A DNA stretch of 64,000 nucleotides, from positions 1-64,000 of the forward strand of contig NZ_BMGY01000004.1 in NCBI RefSeq assembly GCF_014640435.1. The letters are read 5' to 3'. The DNA is from Hymenobacter frigidus (GTDB taxonomy: Bacteria > Bacteroidota > Bacteroidia > Cytophagales > Hymenobacteraceae). Below are positions 52,702-61,832 of the stretch, one piece after another; position 1 is the first letter of the stretch, and each line of letters starts with the position of its first letter. The translations under genes were made by a program, and so were the position numbers. The notes under the pieces are model-generated. The model saw only the letters and a program-made list of their open reading frames with translations, did no database searches and had not been told where the DNA came from.

Positions 52702-54831
52702 ATGTCTTCCCGTTACTTATTGCTCTTACTTGTTGGGTTGTCTCAACTACCTGCCGCCGCCCAAACGCCCCTCGATACCATCCGTACCGTGGCCCTGGCC
52801 GAAGCTACCGTCACGGGCTACGGCCAACGGCTGCCGTTGCGCCGCACCGCCGCCGCCGTGGGCGTGATTGATGCCCGCGTGATTGCGCAATTCAGCCCCG
52901 CTGCCCTCACTCAGGCCGTGAATACGCTGCCTGGCGTGCGGCTGGAGGAGCGGGCCACGGCCAGCTACCGCCTCAGCATTCGGGGCAGCACGCTGCGCTC
53001 GCCGTTTGGGGTGCGCAACGTGAAAGTGTACTACAACGGCATTCCCTTCACCGAGGCCAGCGGCAGCACTCCCCTGAACCTGCTCGACCCCGCCATCATC
53101 GGGCGGCTGGAGGTGCTGAAGGGGCCGGCCGGCAGCGTGTATGGCGCGGGCACGGGCGGCGTGGCCCTGTTCGGTACGCCGGAGGTGGCGGCGGGCAGCA
53201 GCGCGGTGGCCGTGGGGGCCACGGTGGGCAGCTTCGGGCTGCGCCGCAGCACCATCACGGCCGAAACGGGCAGTGCCACCAGCAGCGTGCGCGCCCAGTA
53301 CGCCCACCAGGAACTCGATGGCTACCGCCAGCAAAGCGCAATGCAACGCGATGTTTTTGCACTTGATGCCCGCACCGTGGCCGGCCCCAAAACCACGCTG
53401 GCGGTCCACTTGCTCTACACCGATATCAGCTACCAGCTACCGGGTGGCCTCACCCGGGCGCAGTCCGTGGCCGACCCACGCCAGGCGCGCCCGGCCACCC
53501 CGGCCCGGCCCGGCGTGGCCGCGCAGCCCGGCACGGTAGTCCAGCGCACTTTTTATGCCTCGCGCTTCGGCTTGCTGGGTTTCACGCATGAGTACCGCTT
53601 CACGGACCGGCTGGAACTGCAAACCACGCTCTACGGCAGCGGCACGGCCATTCGCACGCCGTTCTTGTTCGATTATGAGCGGAATACGGCCGTGGGCACG
53701 GGCGGGCGCATGGCCCTGCGCTACCGCACCACGCTGGCCGGCCGCACGCTGCGGCTGCAGGGCGGCGGCGAGCTCCAGGCCAGCTTTTTCAACGGGCGCA
53801 GCTACCAAAACCTGGCCGGCACGCCCGGCGCACTGCGCTACGACGACGAAATCACGACCACTACCGGCTTCGCCTTCGCGCAGGCCGACTACGAGCTGCC
53901 CGCCGATTTGCTCCTGACCGTGGCCGCCAGCTACAACCGCCTGCGCTACCGCATTGCGCGGGTGAGCAATGCCGCCGCCAACCCCAGCGGCTACCAGCTC
54001 AGTCGCGATTTCCGGCCCGTGCTTTCGCCCCGGGTGGCATTACTCAAAGAGTTTAATCCTCAGCTGTCGGTATATGCCAGCGTGAGCACTGGCTTTTCAG
54101 CGCCAACTACGGACGAAATCCGCACCTCCGATGGCAGCCTCAATAGCGAGCTGCAGGCCGAGCGCGGCATGAGCTACGAGGTGGGCACCCGTGGTAATTT
54201 TTTCAACAACCGGCTGCTCTACGAGGTGAGCTTGTTCGATTTGAAGCAGCGCGAAACCATTGTCAGCAGCACCACCGGCCAGGGTATTGTGGTGTTCCGC
54301 AACACCGGCCGCACCCGTCAGCGCGGCCTCGAAACGGCGGTGAGCGGCTGGCTGTGGCGGCAGGTAACGCCGGAGCCGGATAGCAAAAACGTGCGCCTGT
54401 CCGACCGCGGCCTGCGCGCCTGGGCCAGCTACGCCTACAACAACTTCCGCTTCGGCCGCTACACCAGCGGCGGCCCCGACTTGCGCGGCAACCGCCTCAC
54501 CGGCACCACGCCGCACACGCTCAGCGCCGGCCTCGATTTCAACGAGCGCCTCGGGTTTTACCTCAGCCCCAACCTTAGCCACCAGGCCCGGGTGGTGCTC
54601 AACAACGCTAACACGGAGGAAGCGTCCGGCTATTGGGTATTCGGGGCGCGGGGGGGCTGGCGGCGCACTCTAGCCAGGCATCTCGAAACCAATATTTACG
54701 CAGGAATCGATAACCTGACGAACCGGAATTATAGCCTCGGCAATGACCTGAATGTCCTTGGTGGGCGCTACTTTCAGCCGGCCCCGGGCCGCAACTGGTA
54801 CACTGGCGCGCAGGTGGGCTGGAAGTGGTAG
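52702..54831 (+). CDS. TonB-dependent outer membrane receptor
   Basis: A 709-residue outer membrane receptor. Signal peptide 1-20 ends PAAAQ. The plug domain (about 35-160) has LAEATVTGYGQR as a likely TonB box region, LPGVRLEERATASYRLSIRGS and LEVLKGPAGSVYGAG. A 22-strand barrel follows, ending in an aromatic residue (VGWKW). No carboxypeptidase-like N-terminal domain is present and there is no adjacent SusD gene, so it is probably a siderophore or metal receptor rather than a glycan one; substrate is unknown. A bidirectional terminator follows at 54851. Confidence 0.92.
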   Translation: MSSRYLLLLLVGLSQLPAAAQTPLDTIRTVALAEATVTGYGQRLPLRRTAAAVGVIDARVIAQFSPAALTQAVNTLPGVRLEERATASYRLSIRGSTLRSPFGVRNVKVYYNGIPFTEASGSTPLNLLDPAIIGRLEVLKGPAGSVYGAGTGGVALFGTPEVAAGSSAVAVGATVGSFGLRRSTITAETGSATSSVRAQYAHQELDGYRQQSAMQRDVFALDARTVAGPKTTLAVHLLYTDISYQLPGGLTRAQSVADPRQARPATPARPGVAAQPGTVVQRTFYASRFGLLGFTHEYRFTDRLELQTTLYGSGTAIRTPFLFDYERNTAVGTGGRMALRYRTTLAGRTLRLQGGGELQASFFNGRSYQNLAGTPGALRYDDEITTTTGFAFAQADYELPADLLLTVAASYNRLRYRIARVSNAAANPSGYQLSRDFRPVLSPRVALLKEFNPQLSVYASVSTGFSAPTTDEIRTSDGSLNSELQAERGMSYEVGTRGNFFNNRLLYEVSLFDLKQRETIVSSTTGQGIVVFRNTGRTRQRGLETAVSGWLWRQVTPEPDSKNVRLSDRGLRAWASYAYNNFRFGRYTSGGPDLRGNRLTGTTPHTLSAGLDFNERLGFYLSPNLSHQARVVLNNANTEEASGYWVFGARGGWRRTLARHLETNIYAGIDNLTNRNYSLGNDLNVLGGRYFQPAPGRNWYTGAQVGWKW

Positions 54832-54850
54832 GGCGTGGTTTTTCAGGCAT

Positions 54851-54887
54851 AAAAAAAGGCTTTCATCAATCGATGAAAGCCTTTTTT
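54851..54887. terminator. Bidirectional terminator after the TonB-dependent receptor
   Basis: AAAGGCTTTCATC and GATGAAAGCCTTT form a perfect stem with flanking A7 and T6 runs, so it can stop transcripts from the receptor and from the convergent gene ending at 54904. Confidence 0.88.
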
Positions 54888-54903
54888 GGGATAATGGAGC
54901 AGG

Positions 54904-55179
54904 TTATTTCGGCTCCTGCTCTTCGGGCAGGGTGAAAGCGCGGTCGCTGGGGTTGATGAGCTCCTTAGGTAGGGCATCGGGGTCGCCGCCAGCCTGGGCG
55001 CGGGTGCTCATATCCTCCTCAAAGGTGCGCAGGGAGTCGTCCATCTGGTCGGCCTTTTCCTGGCCCGAGGCGTTGTTGTCGTCCAGCACCTGGCCGTAGG
55101 TGGCGGCGTCAAGCATGGGCGTAGAAGCACCGTCTTCGGAGGGCTCTTGGTCGAAGGTATCGTTGGGATTAGCGGGCAT
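54904..55179 (-). CDS. Acidic hypothetical protein
   Basis: A 91-residue hydrophilic, acidic protein, probably disordered, starting MPANPNDTFDQEPSEDG and ending TLPEEQEPK. It is rich in Asp, Glu, Gln and Pro, with no motif of known function. The ATG at 55179 is preferred; the longer reading is proline/threonine low complexity from another frame. It lies 43 bp downstream of a similar acidic gene, so the two probably form an operon of stress or desiccation-type proteins; this role is inferred only from composition. Confidence 0.6.
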   Translation of the reverse strand: MPANPNDTFDQEPSEDGASTPMLDAATYGQVLDDNNASGQEKADQMDDSLRTFEEDMSTRAQAGGDPDALPKELINPSDRAFTLPEEQEPK

Positions 55180-55222
55180 GAGAGGGGGGAAATCGAGGTA
55201 ATGAAATAGAAGGACGTTGTGC

Positions 55223-55666
55223 TTATTCGTCGGTGGCGGGGTTGTCGGCGGGCTCGCTGCGGGTGTTGTGGGTACCACCGCCGGCGTAGCGCGGGTCGTC
55301 CTGGGCCCAGGCCTGGCGCTGCTCGTCGGCATCGGCGTGGCTAGTGGCGCGCACGGCTTCGGGGTCCTGGTTTTGCTCTACGTGGCCGGCCTGGTCCTCG
55401 ATTTTGTCGGGGGCTTTCTCGGCTTCTTTAAGGTCGCGGAATTCGCTGAACTCGTCGGGGTTGTCGTTGGAGCCGCTGCGGCCGGGCGGGGTGCCATCAG
55501 CAGGCTGCGGGGCATGGTTAGCCGCCAGCGGTGCCGAAGCGGCTACGCCACCAAACTCGCCATAATTGGGGCTGCTGGGGTTGGCGTCAGTTGAATTCGT
55601 GTTGGGTTGAGCGGCTTTGCGGGGCTGGTCTTCAGCCGGCGACGCGGAAGGGTTTTGCGTATCCAT
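55223..55666 (-). CDS. Low-complexity acidic hypothetical protein
   Basis: A 147-residue protein rich in Asn, Asp, Gln, Pro and Ala, without hydrophobic segments; it starts MDTQNPSASPAEDQPRKAAQ and ends EPADNPATDE. The middle has EFSEFRDLKEAEKAP, the only stretch with helical potential. It resembles the disordered hydrophilic proteins common in Hymenobacter, but no family can be named. The ATG at 55666 has an upstream GTTTGG as a possible -33 motif. It is first in a pair with the gene at 54904. Confidence 0.6.
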   Translation of the reverse strand: MDTQNPSASPAEDQPRKAAQPNTNSTDANPSSPNYGEFGGVAASAPLAANHAPQPADGTPPGRSGSNDNPDEFSEFRDLKEAEKAPDKIEDQAGHVEQNQDPEAVRATSHADADEQRQAWAQDDPRYAGGGTHNTRSEPADNPATDE

Positions 55667-55796
55667 GGGAATTGAAAGAAGAGGAGGATAAACCAAACGG
55701 GGCGAACCCGTTTTTTAGCACCTGTACGCAAACAAGCCGCCGCCGTTCATCTCTGCTTCCAGTTACCGCTTTTTCCACTCATCAATTCCCGCCGAA

Positions 55797-56072
55797 ATGT
55801 CCATTAAGCACCATCCCGACACCCAGGAGTTCACCACCACCCGCGCGGGCCACAAAGGCGAGCTGGCCTATTCCCGCCCTGCCGACGGCACTATCGACTT
55901 CACGCACACCTTCGTAGATGAGACCCTACGGGGCCAGGGCGTGGCCGAAGAGCTGGCCCGCGCCGGCCTGTCCTTCGCGCAGGAAAACCACCTAAAGGTG
56001 AAAACGACCTGCACATTCATGGCCGGTTTCGTGCAGCGAAACCATGCCGAATACGCCGAGCTGCTGGCCTGA
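55797..56072 (+). CDS. Small GNAT-like N-acetyltransferase (YjdJ type)
   Basis: A 91-residue single-domain protein of the small GNAT family that includes human GATD1-like NATD1 and bacterial YjdJ. It has GELAYSRPADGTIDFTHTFV as the strands, RGQGVAEELARAGL as the acetyl-CoA pyrophosphate loop (R-x-x-G-x-A type) and a KVKTTCTFMAGFVQRN strand-helix end. Substrate is unknown. It is transcribed away from the acidic gene pair. A terminator at 56136 serves both this gene and the convergent nuclease gene. Confidence 0.88.
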   Translation: MSIKHHPDTQEFTTTRAGHKGELAYSRPADGTIDFTHTFVDETLRGQGVAEELARAGLSFAQENHLKVKTTCTFMAGFVQRNHAEYAELLA

Positions 56073-56135
56073 GCCTTGCCTTTAGGGTGCGGGTTACTTT
56101 TAAAAACTGCTGTTAAAAAGTAGTCCGCATGGTAA

Positions 56136-56175
56136 GAAAGAGGCCCTGGACGCTTGCGCGGCCAGGGCCTCTTTC
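56136..56175. terminator. Terminator between the acetyltransferase and endonuclease genes
   Basis: GAAAGAGGCCCTGG (56136-56149) pairs with CCAGGGCCTCTTTC (56162-56175) over 14 bp. It sits between convergent genes and can act in both directions. Confidence 0.8.
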
Positions 56176-56196
56176 AATATCAGAGCTGTCGAGGTA

Positions 56197-58533
56197 TTAC
56201 TGCACCACCAGGCGGCCGGTGTATTCCACGTCGGCGCAGGTGACGCGCACGGCGTAGATGCCGGCGGGCAGGCCGTGCAGGTCCACCACTGCCGCATCGG
56301 TCGCCCCGATGGTGGCGGTGCGCTGGCGCACGGGGCGGCCCAGCACATCGAGCACGGTCACGGTAGCGGTGCGGGCGCTGGCCGCGCCGGGCAGGCGTAT
56401 CTGCACGCTGTTGGTAGCCGGGTTGGGGTAGATTTCAAGGGCGTTGCGCAACACCTTGGCGGCCTGCGTGGCCGTGGGAATGAAGCAGGCCGCGCTGGTG
56501 TAGCTGCCTACACCGGCATAGTTATCCACGCCGACCGCCGACCAGGTCACGCTGCCGTTCGGGCCGTTCCAGCGGCCGCCCTGACTGGTGCTGGGCTGGC
56601 GTACCAAGGTGTTGTTCATGGTCGAGCCGTTGGATACGGTCCAGCCGGTGGTGCCGGGGGTCTGGCCAATTACGCCAATAACATCGAGCGTATCGGTGGC
56701 ATCAAACAGGGCGATGGACTGTGACCCGTTGAAGAAGCAGACGTTGGACAGCACATCGGTCTGGGCCAGGGTGGTGGCGTCGGTCAGGCCGGTATTGCCG
56801 ATGACGTACACGTCGCCGGGGGCAATGGTGCCGGTCAGGTTCAGGGTAGCAGTGGGCGTGGTGGCACCGGCGGCGTACAACGCCACGCGCTTGCCGGCCA
56901 GCGGCATGGGGGCCAGGGTGGGGTTATAAATTTCCAGCACCTTGGTGTTGCCTGACTGCGACTCCACGTACTGCGTGAAGTACGGCTTGGTGCAGGGCGC
57001 GCCGGCCGGGGCCGCGTCATCGTTCAGAATGGTGAGGGTGTGGCCGCTGGGCTGCCCTATGATGATGGTGCCGTTAGAAGGCGTGCCCAGGCGCAGGCGC
57101 ACCGTCTCGTTGGGCTCGAAAGTGACGTCGCCAACCACGGTCACGGTCACGGCTTGGGTGAGGGAAGTGCTGCTAAAGGTGAGGCTGGTGGTATTCAGCA
57201 CGTAGTCGCTGGGGGTGGTGGCGGTGCTGTTGGCCACGTCCACGCTCACCGGCACGGTGAAGGAGCTGGTGGGCAGGGTGCCGCTGGCCGTCACGTTCAC
57301 GGTGTAGGTAGCGGTGCCCACGTTGCCTTCCTGAATGGTGCCACTGGCCGAGGCGAAGGCTACCGTAGGAGCCGGCCCGTCGTCGTTGGTGATGGTGAGC
57401 GTGTGGGTGCCGGGGCTGCCCACGCTGTTGCCGGTGCTGGCATTGGTCAGGTTCAGCACCACGGTTTCGTTGGCTTCAGGCTGGGTATCGCCGTCCACGG
57501 TCACGGTCACCGTCTGGCTGGTGGTGCCGGCCGGGAAGGTCACCGTAGTGGGCGTAGTAAACGTGAAGTCGCTGCCGCTGGTAGCCGTCGAGCTGGCCGC
57601 GTCGAGGCTAACCTGCACGGTGGTGGCCGTGGTGGCGGCCGGGGTTAGGTTCAGCGTGGCGGTGTAGGTGCTGGTGCCAGCATTGCCCTCGATGAGGCTG
57701 CCGCTGGCGGTGACAAAGCTGAAGACCGGGCCGGGAGGCGCGAGGCCCCAGGCCGTGGCTACGGTGCCGGGGTAGGCAATGTAGGGGTTGAAGTTGCCCT
57801 GGCTGGCAGCCACGCGGTTGTTGCGTTCAATCTCGCGGGCATCCACGGGGTCGGCCAGGTGCCAGCGGTAAAAGGTGGCCAAATCGCCCAGGGCCGTAAT
57901 CACGCCCTTGCCCGGGTCGAAACTCTCGTTGGCGTGCATGGTGTAGAAATAGAACGCCGCGCGGGCCAGGTCGCCTTTGTGGTCTTCGCGGGGCTCGAAT
58001 TGCGAGTTGGTGTCCTCGCTGTACTCGTCGATGTTGCTCGTCGGGATGGTCGTCAGGCGGGTGGTATTGCGTAGCCAGCCCAGGGTGGTGGCATCGGGAA
58101 TGTCGGCAAAAGGGTCGGAGCCCCGGTCCGAGTTCCACTGGATGCGAGTGGGGTAGAGGTGGTGAATATCGGAACGCATCCGCACCGCTTGGTCGAACCA
58201 CGACTGCGGGATGCTGTGCTCGGTGTTGATGTTGGCCACTACGGCCGGGTTGGTGCTGGTTGCGTTGAAAGGCACGCTCTCAGCATAACCCGAGTACACG
58301 CAAGTGACGGTGTTGTTAACGTTGTCGATGTAGTTGTACATGCGGCCGCGGGCATCGCCGTAGGAGAGGACCACGCGCTTGCCGTCGTACCAGTTGGCGC
58401 GGTACCAGTCGCGCAGGGCCACGCCCTGCAGGTTGGCCGGTGGGGCAGCGGGCATGGGCGGCACCGTTTGGGCATAAAGACCCGCAGGCACCAGCCCAAA
58501 CGCTACCACAAGCAAAGCGAAAATGTGTTTCAT
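56197..58533 (-). CDS. Secreted endonuclease I with Calx-beta, lamin-tail and T9SS domains
   Basis: A 778-residue extracellular nuclease. Signal peptide 1-21 (ending LYAQ). The endonuclease I domain (about 35-275) has NTEHSIPQSWF with the general base H106, SDIHHLYPT (121-129), N134 and GSDPF, the beta-beta-alpha metal site, plus KGDLARAAFYFYTM. Two Calx-beta-type repeats (about 285-480), a lamin-tail domain (about 505-660) and a T9SS type A sorting domain (LEIYPNPATNSVQIRLPG) follow. It would degrade extracellular DNA or RNA for nutrient release. A -7-like TATCTTTAC lies about 67 bp upstream. Confidence 0.93.
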   Translation of the reverse strand: MKHIFALLVVAFGLVPAGLYAQTVPPMPAAPPANLQGVALRDWYRANWYDGKRVVLSYGDARGRMYNYIDNVNNTVTCVYSGYAESVPFNATSTNPAVVANINTEHSIPQSWFDQAVRMRSDIHHLYPTRIQWNSDRGSDPFADIPDATTLGWLRNTTRLTTIPTSNIDEYSEDTNSQFEPREDHKGDLARAAFYFYTMHANESFDPGKGVITALGDLATFYRWHLADPVDAREIERNNRVAASQGNFNPYIAYPGTVATAWGLAPPGPVFSFVTASGSLIEGNAGTSTYTATLNLTPAATTATTVQVSLDAASSTATSGSDFTFTTPTTVTFPAGTTSQTVTVTVDGDTQPEANETVVLNLTNASTGNSVGSPGTHTLTITNDDGPAPTVAFASASGTIQEGNVGTATYTVNVTASGTLPTSSFTVPVSVDVANSTATTPSDYVLNTTSLTFSSTSLTQAVTVTVVGDVTFEPNETVRLRLGTPSNGTIIIGQPSGHTLTILNDDAAPAGAPCTKPYFTQYVESQSGNTKVLEIYNPTLAPMPLAGKRVALYAAGATTPTATLNLTGTIAPGDVYVIGNTGLTDATTLAQTDVLSNVCFFNGSQSIALFDATDTLDVIGVIGQTPGTTGWTVSNGSTMNNTLVRQPSTSQGGRWNGPNGSVTWSAVGVDNYAGVGSYTSAACFIPTATQAAKVLRNALEIYPNPATNSVQIRLPGAASARTATVTVLDVLGRPVRQRTATIGATDAAVVDLHGLPAGIYAVRVTCADVEYTGRLVVQ

Positions 58534-58722
58534 GAGAAGAAAACGAGGATGAGATGAAGTAAGGGATTCAGGAAAGAAGCGGAGCAGAAGGAAGTGGTAA
58601 AGATACTGGTTTCGGGTCGCGCCACTGATAGTCCGCGCATTACCAGGCCGATAAGACTTCCGCCGTACTTTCGTGCCCACAGCACCTTCCTGTTTCATCC
58701 GTTTAGCTCCCTCTCAATCATC

Positions 58723-59022
58723 ATGGCCGATATCACCCCCGCCGAACTCCACCAGCGCCACCAAACCGGCGAAACCCCCACCATTATCGACGTGCGCGAA
58801 ACCTGGGAGCACGAGGAAGGCTGCATCCCCGGCGCACAGAACATTCCGCTCGGCACCCTGCCCGATAAACTCGACGACATTGACGAGTGGAAAAATCAGG
58901 AAATCATCGTGCACTGCAAGAGCGGCAGCCGCTCGGCCTCGGCCAAAGCATTTCTCACGCAGCAGGGCTTCACCAACGTGCGCAATCTGGTGGGCGGCTA
59001 CCAGGCGTACCAGCAAGGGTAA
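58723..59022 (+). CDS. Rhodanese-like sulfurtransferase
   Basis: A 99-residue single-domain rhodanese. IIDVRETWEHEEGCIPGAQNIPLG (split across 21-44) is the family entry, and the active-site loop is VHCKSGSRS with C65. It transfers sulfane sulfur to a thiol acceptor in the cytoplasm. The start at 58723 is supported by the -7 element TACTTTCG at 58666-58673; a longer reading from 58594 has no family support. A strong terminator follows at 59027. Confidence 0.92.
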   Translation: MADITPAELHQRHQTGETPTIIDVRETWEHEEGCIPGAQNIPLGTLPDKLDDIDEWKNQEIIVHCKSGSRSASAKAFLTQQGFTNVRNLVGGYQAYQQG

Positions 59023-59026
59023 GGGT

Positions 59027-59074
59027 GCACCGCTGGTGATGCAGCGCGCAGTCCTGCATCACCAGCGGTGCTTT
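59027..59074 (+). terminator. Terminator after the rhodanese gene
   Basis: A 17-bp perfect stem, GCACCGCTGGTGATGCA (59027-59043) with its complement ending at 59071, is followed by TTTG. One of the strongest hairpins in the window. Confidence 0.85.
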
Positions 59075-59100
59075 GTCTGCGTACAAGTTGGGTACTTGCC

Positions 59101-59676
59101 ATGAGCAAGTTTTCGACTCTTCTAATTCCCATGCCCACCACGCCCGCTGCCGAACTACAAGCCGCTCTTGCCACCGTTCAGCCCGCGGCCGAGCGATTGC
59201 AACACGCCCTCGACCTAATCGGCCCGCATCTGCGCGCCGACCGCTGTTTTCTCTACGTGCGCGACCCGCAGCGGGGCCGGGGCCGCATCGCCCTGGTGTG
59301 GCGGCTGGATGAAGCCGTGCCCGACCCGCGCCACGACTGGCAGGACGACACCGGCGACCTGCCGAAGGAAGACCCGCTGTTTCGGGCTGCGCTGGCCACC
59401 CGGCCCTCCGTGTATGTAGACGATGTGACCGAGGCCGGCCCCGACGTGCTCGACCAGGAGTTTGAGCGCCGCACCTTCGGTCACCGCGCCCTGGTTCATG
59501 CCCACATCGTGGAAAACGGCCAACTCTGGGGCATCCTGCAGCCCTGCGTGTTCGGCCACCCGCACCACTGGACGGCGGCCGAGCGCGAGTACCTGGACGC
59601 TGCCACGCCGCTGCTGCTGCCCGTGGTGCAGGAGTACATGCGGGGCATGGACGTGGGAGTTTCCGTTACGAAGTAG
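59101..59676 (+). CDS. GAF-domain protein
   Basis: A 191-residue protein that is essentially one GAF domain (about 45-170), with LIGPHLRADRCFLYVRDP at the first helix and strand and VHAHIVENGQLWGILQPC at the last strands. GAF domains bind small molecules or sense redox state, but no ligand residues can be assigned. No output domain is present, so it may be a stand-alone sensor. Alternative starts at 59101 and 59131 cannot be separated; the first is just after TACTTGCC, a weak -7 element. Confidence 0.78.
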   Translation: MSKFSTLLIPMPTTPAAELQAALATVQPAAERLQHALDLIGPHLRADRCFLYVRDPQRGRGRIALVWRLDEAVPDPRHDWQDDTGDLPKEDPLFRAALATRPSVYVDDVTEAGPDVLDQEFERRTFGHRALVHAHIVENGQLWGILQPCVFGHPHHWTAAEREYLDAATPLLLPVVQEYMRGMDVGVSVTK

Positions 59677-59746
59677 TTTGTCAGAATTCGGCCGATGTAG
59701 AGGTACAAACCACTTCGTAGTGAGCATTGCGAAGGATGACAGTTAA

Positions 59747-61693
59747 TTACTGCTTATCACCCACGGTTAATGTTCCATCGGCCGCGTAGGCCAGCTCGCC
59801 CCGGTCCACCATTTCGCGCACGGCTGCCGTCACGTCCGCCGCCTGTTGGGGCGTAAATGCCGCCAGCAGCTCACGTGGCGTCGGACCCATTTGGCGGACG
59901 TACGCCAGCAGCGGTTCGCGTAGCGAAGGCGACTGCGCCGCTACCTGGACCGCTTTTTTCTCGGCCAGGCAAACATCGCAGACCCCGCACCGGGCCGGGT
60001 CGGTTTCATCGAAATACGTGAGGAGCAATTGTTGGCGGCAGCGGGTGCCGGCCAGGTACAGCCCTACGGCGTTGGTTTTGTGGCGGGCCAGGTCGCGGGC
60101 TGCCGTCATCCGCACTTGGTCGATGGGCAGCTTGGGGGCATCGAAGCGCGGCGTGGTGAACATGGCCTGCGGCGACTCGCGCCGGGGCTGGTAGTGCAGA
60201 ATACCCGCCGTGTGGAGGTAGCGCAGCTGCTGGCGCACCTCCGTCACGCTGCGGCGAAGGTGGGTGGCCACGGCATTCTCCGAAATATTCTGAAAATCGG
60301 CAAACAGCTCGCCGCCGTGCAGCCGCAGCAGGGCCTTTATCAGCAGGTCATGCTGCGCGTTGGCCACCTGAAACGCGTACAAATCCTGATGATTCATAAT
60401 CAGGTGCACCCGCGCCGGACTGTTCACTGCTTCGTTCAATTGCACGAAGCCTTCGCGCTGCAAAATCCTGAGCGAGTTGTGCGCATCCACTGCTTTGATG
60501 CGGTAGGTTTCGGCAAACTGCTGCAAGTCGAACTCGAAGGCCGCCAACTCGCCGCCACCCACCGCCGTGCGCGAGTAATTGGCCAGTGCCTGGTACACGC
60601 GCCGCACCGTATCGAGTGGCGGAAACGACTGGTTGGTGCGGCGGCGCAGCTCGTCGGCATCATTCGGGCCGGCCAGCAGCACGGCGAAGGCGTACTGGCC
60701 ATCGCGCCCGGCGCGCCCGGCCTCCTGGTAATAGGCCTCCAGGGTGTCGGGCGCATCGAGGTGGGCTACGAGGCGTACGTCGGGCTTGTCGATGCCCATG
60801 CCAAAGGCGTTGGTGGCTACGATGAGACGCACTTTATCCGCAATCCAGTCCTGCTGCACCTTGGTGCGCTGCTCCGATGGCAGCCCCGCGTGGTAGGCCG
60901 CCGCCGAGAACTTGTGCTGCTGCAAAAACGCCGCCGTGTCCTCCGTCTGGCGCCGGGTGCGGGCGTACACGATGCCGGTTTTGGTTGGTCCCACGCCGCG
61001 CACCACTTCCAGTAGCCGGCGCAGCTTATCCTCGGTGGGCAGCACCGAATACGACAGCTTGGGCCGGGCAAAGCTCTGCCGAAAAACCCCCGAGCCCGGC
61101 CGAAACTTCAGCTTCTCCACGATGTCGGCCTGCACCTGGGCCGTGGCCGTGGCCGTGAGGGCAATGACCGGCGTGCCCGGCGGTAAGGATTCGCGTAGCT
61201 CCGCGATGCGCAAATACGGCGGCCGGAAGTCGTAGCCCCACTGCGAAAGGCAGTGCGCTTCGTCCACGGCCAGCAGACCCACGTTCATCTTCGCCACCCG
61301 CACCTGAAACAGCTCCGTGAGCAGCCGCTCGGGACTCACGTACAGGAACTTCACGTTGCGCCCGTACACGCAGTTGTCCAGCGCGTGGTCGATTTCCTGG
61401 TGGCTCATGCCCGCGTAAATGGCCTCGGCTTTCAGCCCGCGCTTGCGCAGGTTGTCCACCTGGTCCTTCATCAAAGCAATGAGCGGCGACACCACCAGAC
61501 AGATACCCGGCCGCGCCAGGGCCGGCACCTGAAAGCAGATACTCTTGCCCCCGCCCGTGGGCAGCAGCGCCAGCGTATCGTGCCCCGCCAGCACCGAACT
61601 GATGATTTCCTCCTGGCCCGGCCGAAATGCCGTGTGGCCCCAATGCTCGTGCAGCAGCGTCAGGGGCGAGATATCAGCAGGAGAGAAGGACAT
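59747..61693 (-). CDS. RecQ family ATP-dependent DNA helicase
   Basis: A 648-residue 3'-5' helicase for replication-fork and recombination repair. Walker A LPTGGGKS has K50; AVDEAHCLSQWGYDFR is the DEAH and aromatic-rich loop near 150; GRAGRDG is motif VI near 330. The RecQ zinc region ends with CGVCDVC near residues 575-585. A winged-helix segment is present but no HRDC domain follows. A -7 element TACCTTCG is 4 nt before the ATG (61693), identical to the arrangement at the hydrolase gene at 6283. A REP-like palindrome overlaps the upstream region. Confidence 0.93.
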   Translation of the reverse strand: MSFSPADISPLTLLHEHWGHTAFRPGQEEIISSVLAGHDTLALLPTGGGKSICFQVPALARPGICLVVSPLIALMKDQVDNLRKRGLKAEAIYAGMSHQEIDHALDNCVYGRNVKFLYVSPERLLTELFQVRVAKMNVGLLAVDEAHCLSQWGYDFRPPYLRIAELRESLPPGTPVIALTATATAQVQADIVEKLKFRPGSGVFRQSFARPKLSYSVLPTEDKLRRLLEVVRGVGPTKTGIVYARTRRQTEDTAAFLQQHKFSAAAYHAGLPSEQRTKVQQDWIADKVRLIVATNAFGMGIDKPDVRLVAHLDAPDTLEAYYQEAGRAGRDGQYAFAVLLAGPNDADELRRRTNQSFPPLDTVRRVYQALANYSRTAVGGGELAAFEFDLQQFAETYRIKAVDAHNSLRILQREGFVQLNEAVNSPARVHLIMNHQDLYAFQVANAQHDLLIKALLRLHGGELFADFQNISENAVATHLRRSVTEVRQQLRYLHTAGILHYQPRRESPQAMFTTPRFDAPKLPIDQVRMTAARDLARHKTNAVGLYLAGTRCRQQLLLTYFDETDPARCGVCDVCLAEKKAVQVAAQSPSLREPLLAYVRQMGPTPRELLAAFTPQQAADVTAAVREMVDRGELAYAADGTLTVGDKQ

Positions 61694-61705
61694 GCGGCGA
61701 AGGTA

Positions 61706-61770
61706 CTGCACCCGAAAAAGAACGTCATGCTGAGCGCAGCCGAAGCATGACGTCCTTTTTCGGGTGCAGT
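61706..61770. repeat. REP-like palindrome upstream of recQ
   Basis: CTGCACCCGAAAAAGAACGT (61706 on) and its near inverse ending TTTTTCGGGTGCAG enclose CATGCTGAGCGCAGCCGAAG, so the REP core sits inside a larger 26-bp-arm hairpin. It reaches to within 13 bp of the recQ start and includes part of its promoter. Confidence 0.75.
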
Positions 61771-61778
61771 GCGGGCAA

Positions 61779-61811
61779 CAAAAAAGCCCGGTACCTCACG
61801 GCACCGAGCTT
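61779..61811 (-). terminator. Terminator after the annealing-protein-like gene
   Basis: AAGCCCGGTACC (61784 on) pairs with GGCACCGAGCTT (to 61811) with two mismatches; on the minus strand it is followed by TTTTT, fitting transcripts from the gene ending at 61833. Confidence 0.7.
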
Positions 61812-61832
61812 CTCAACTAATCTGGTCAAAAC

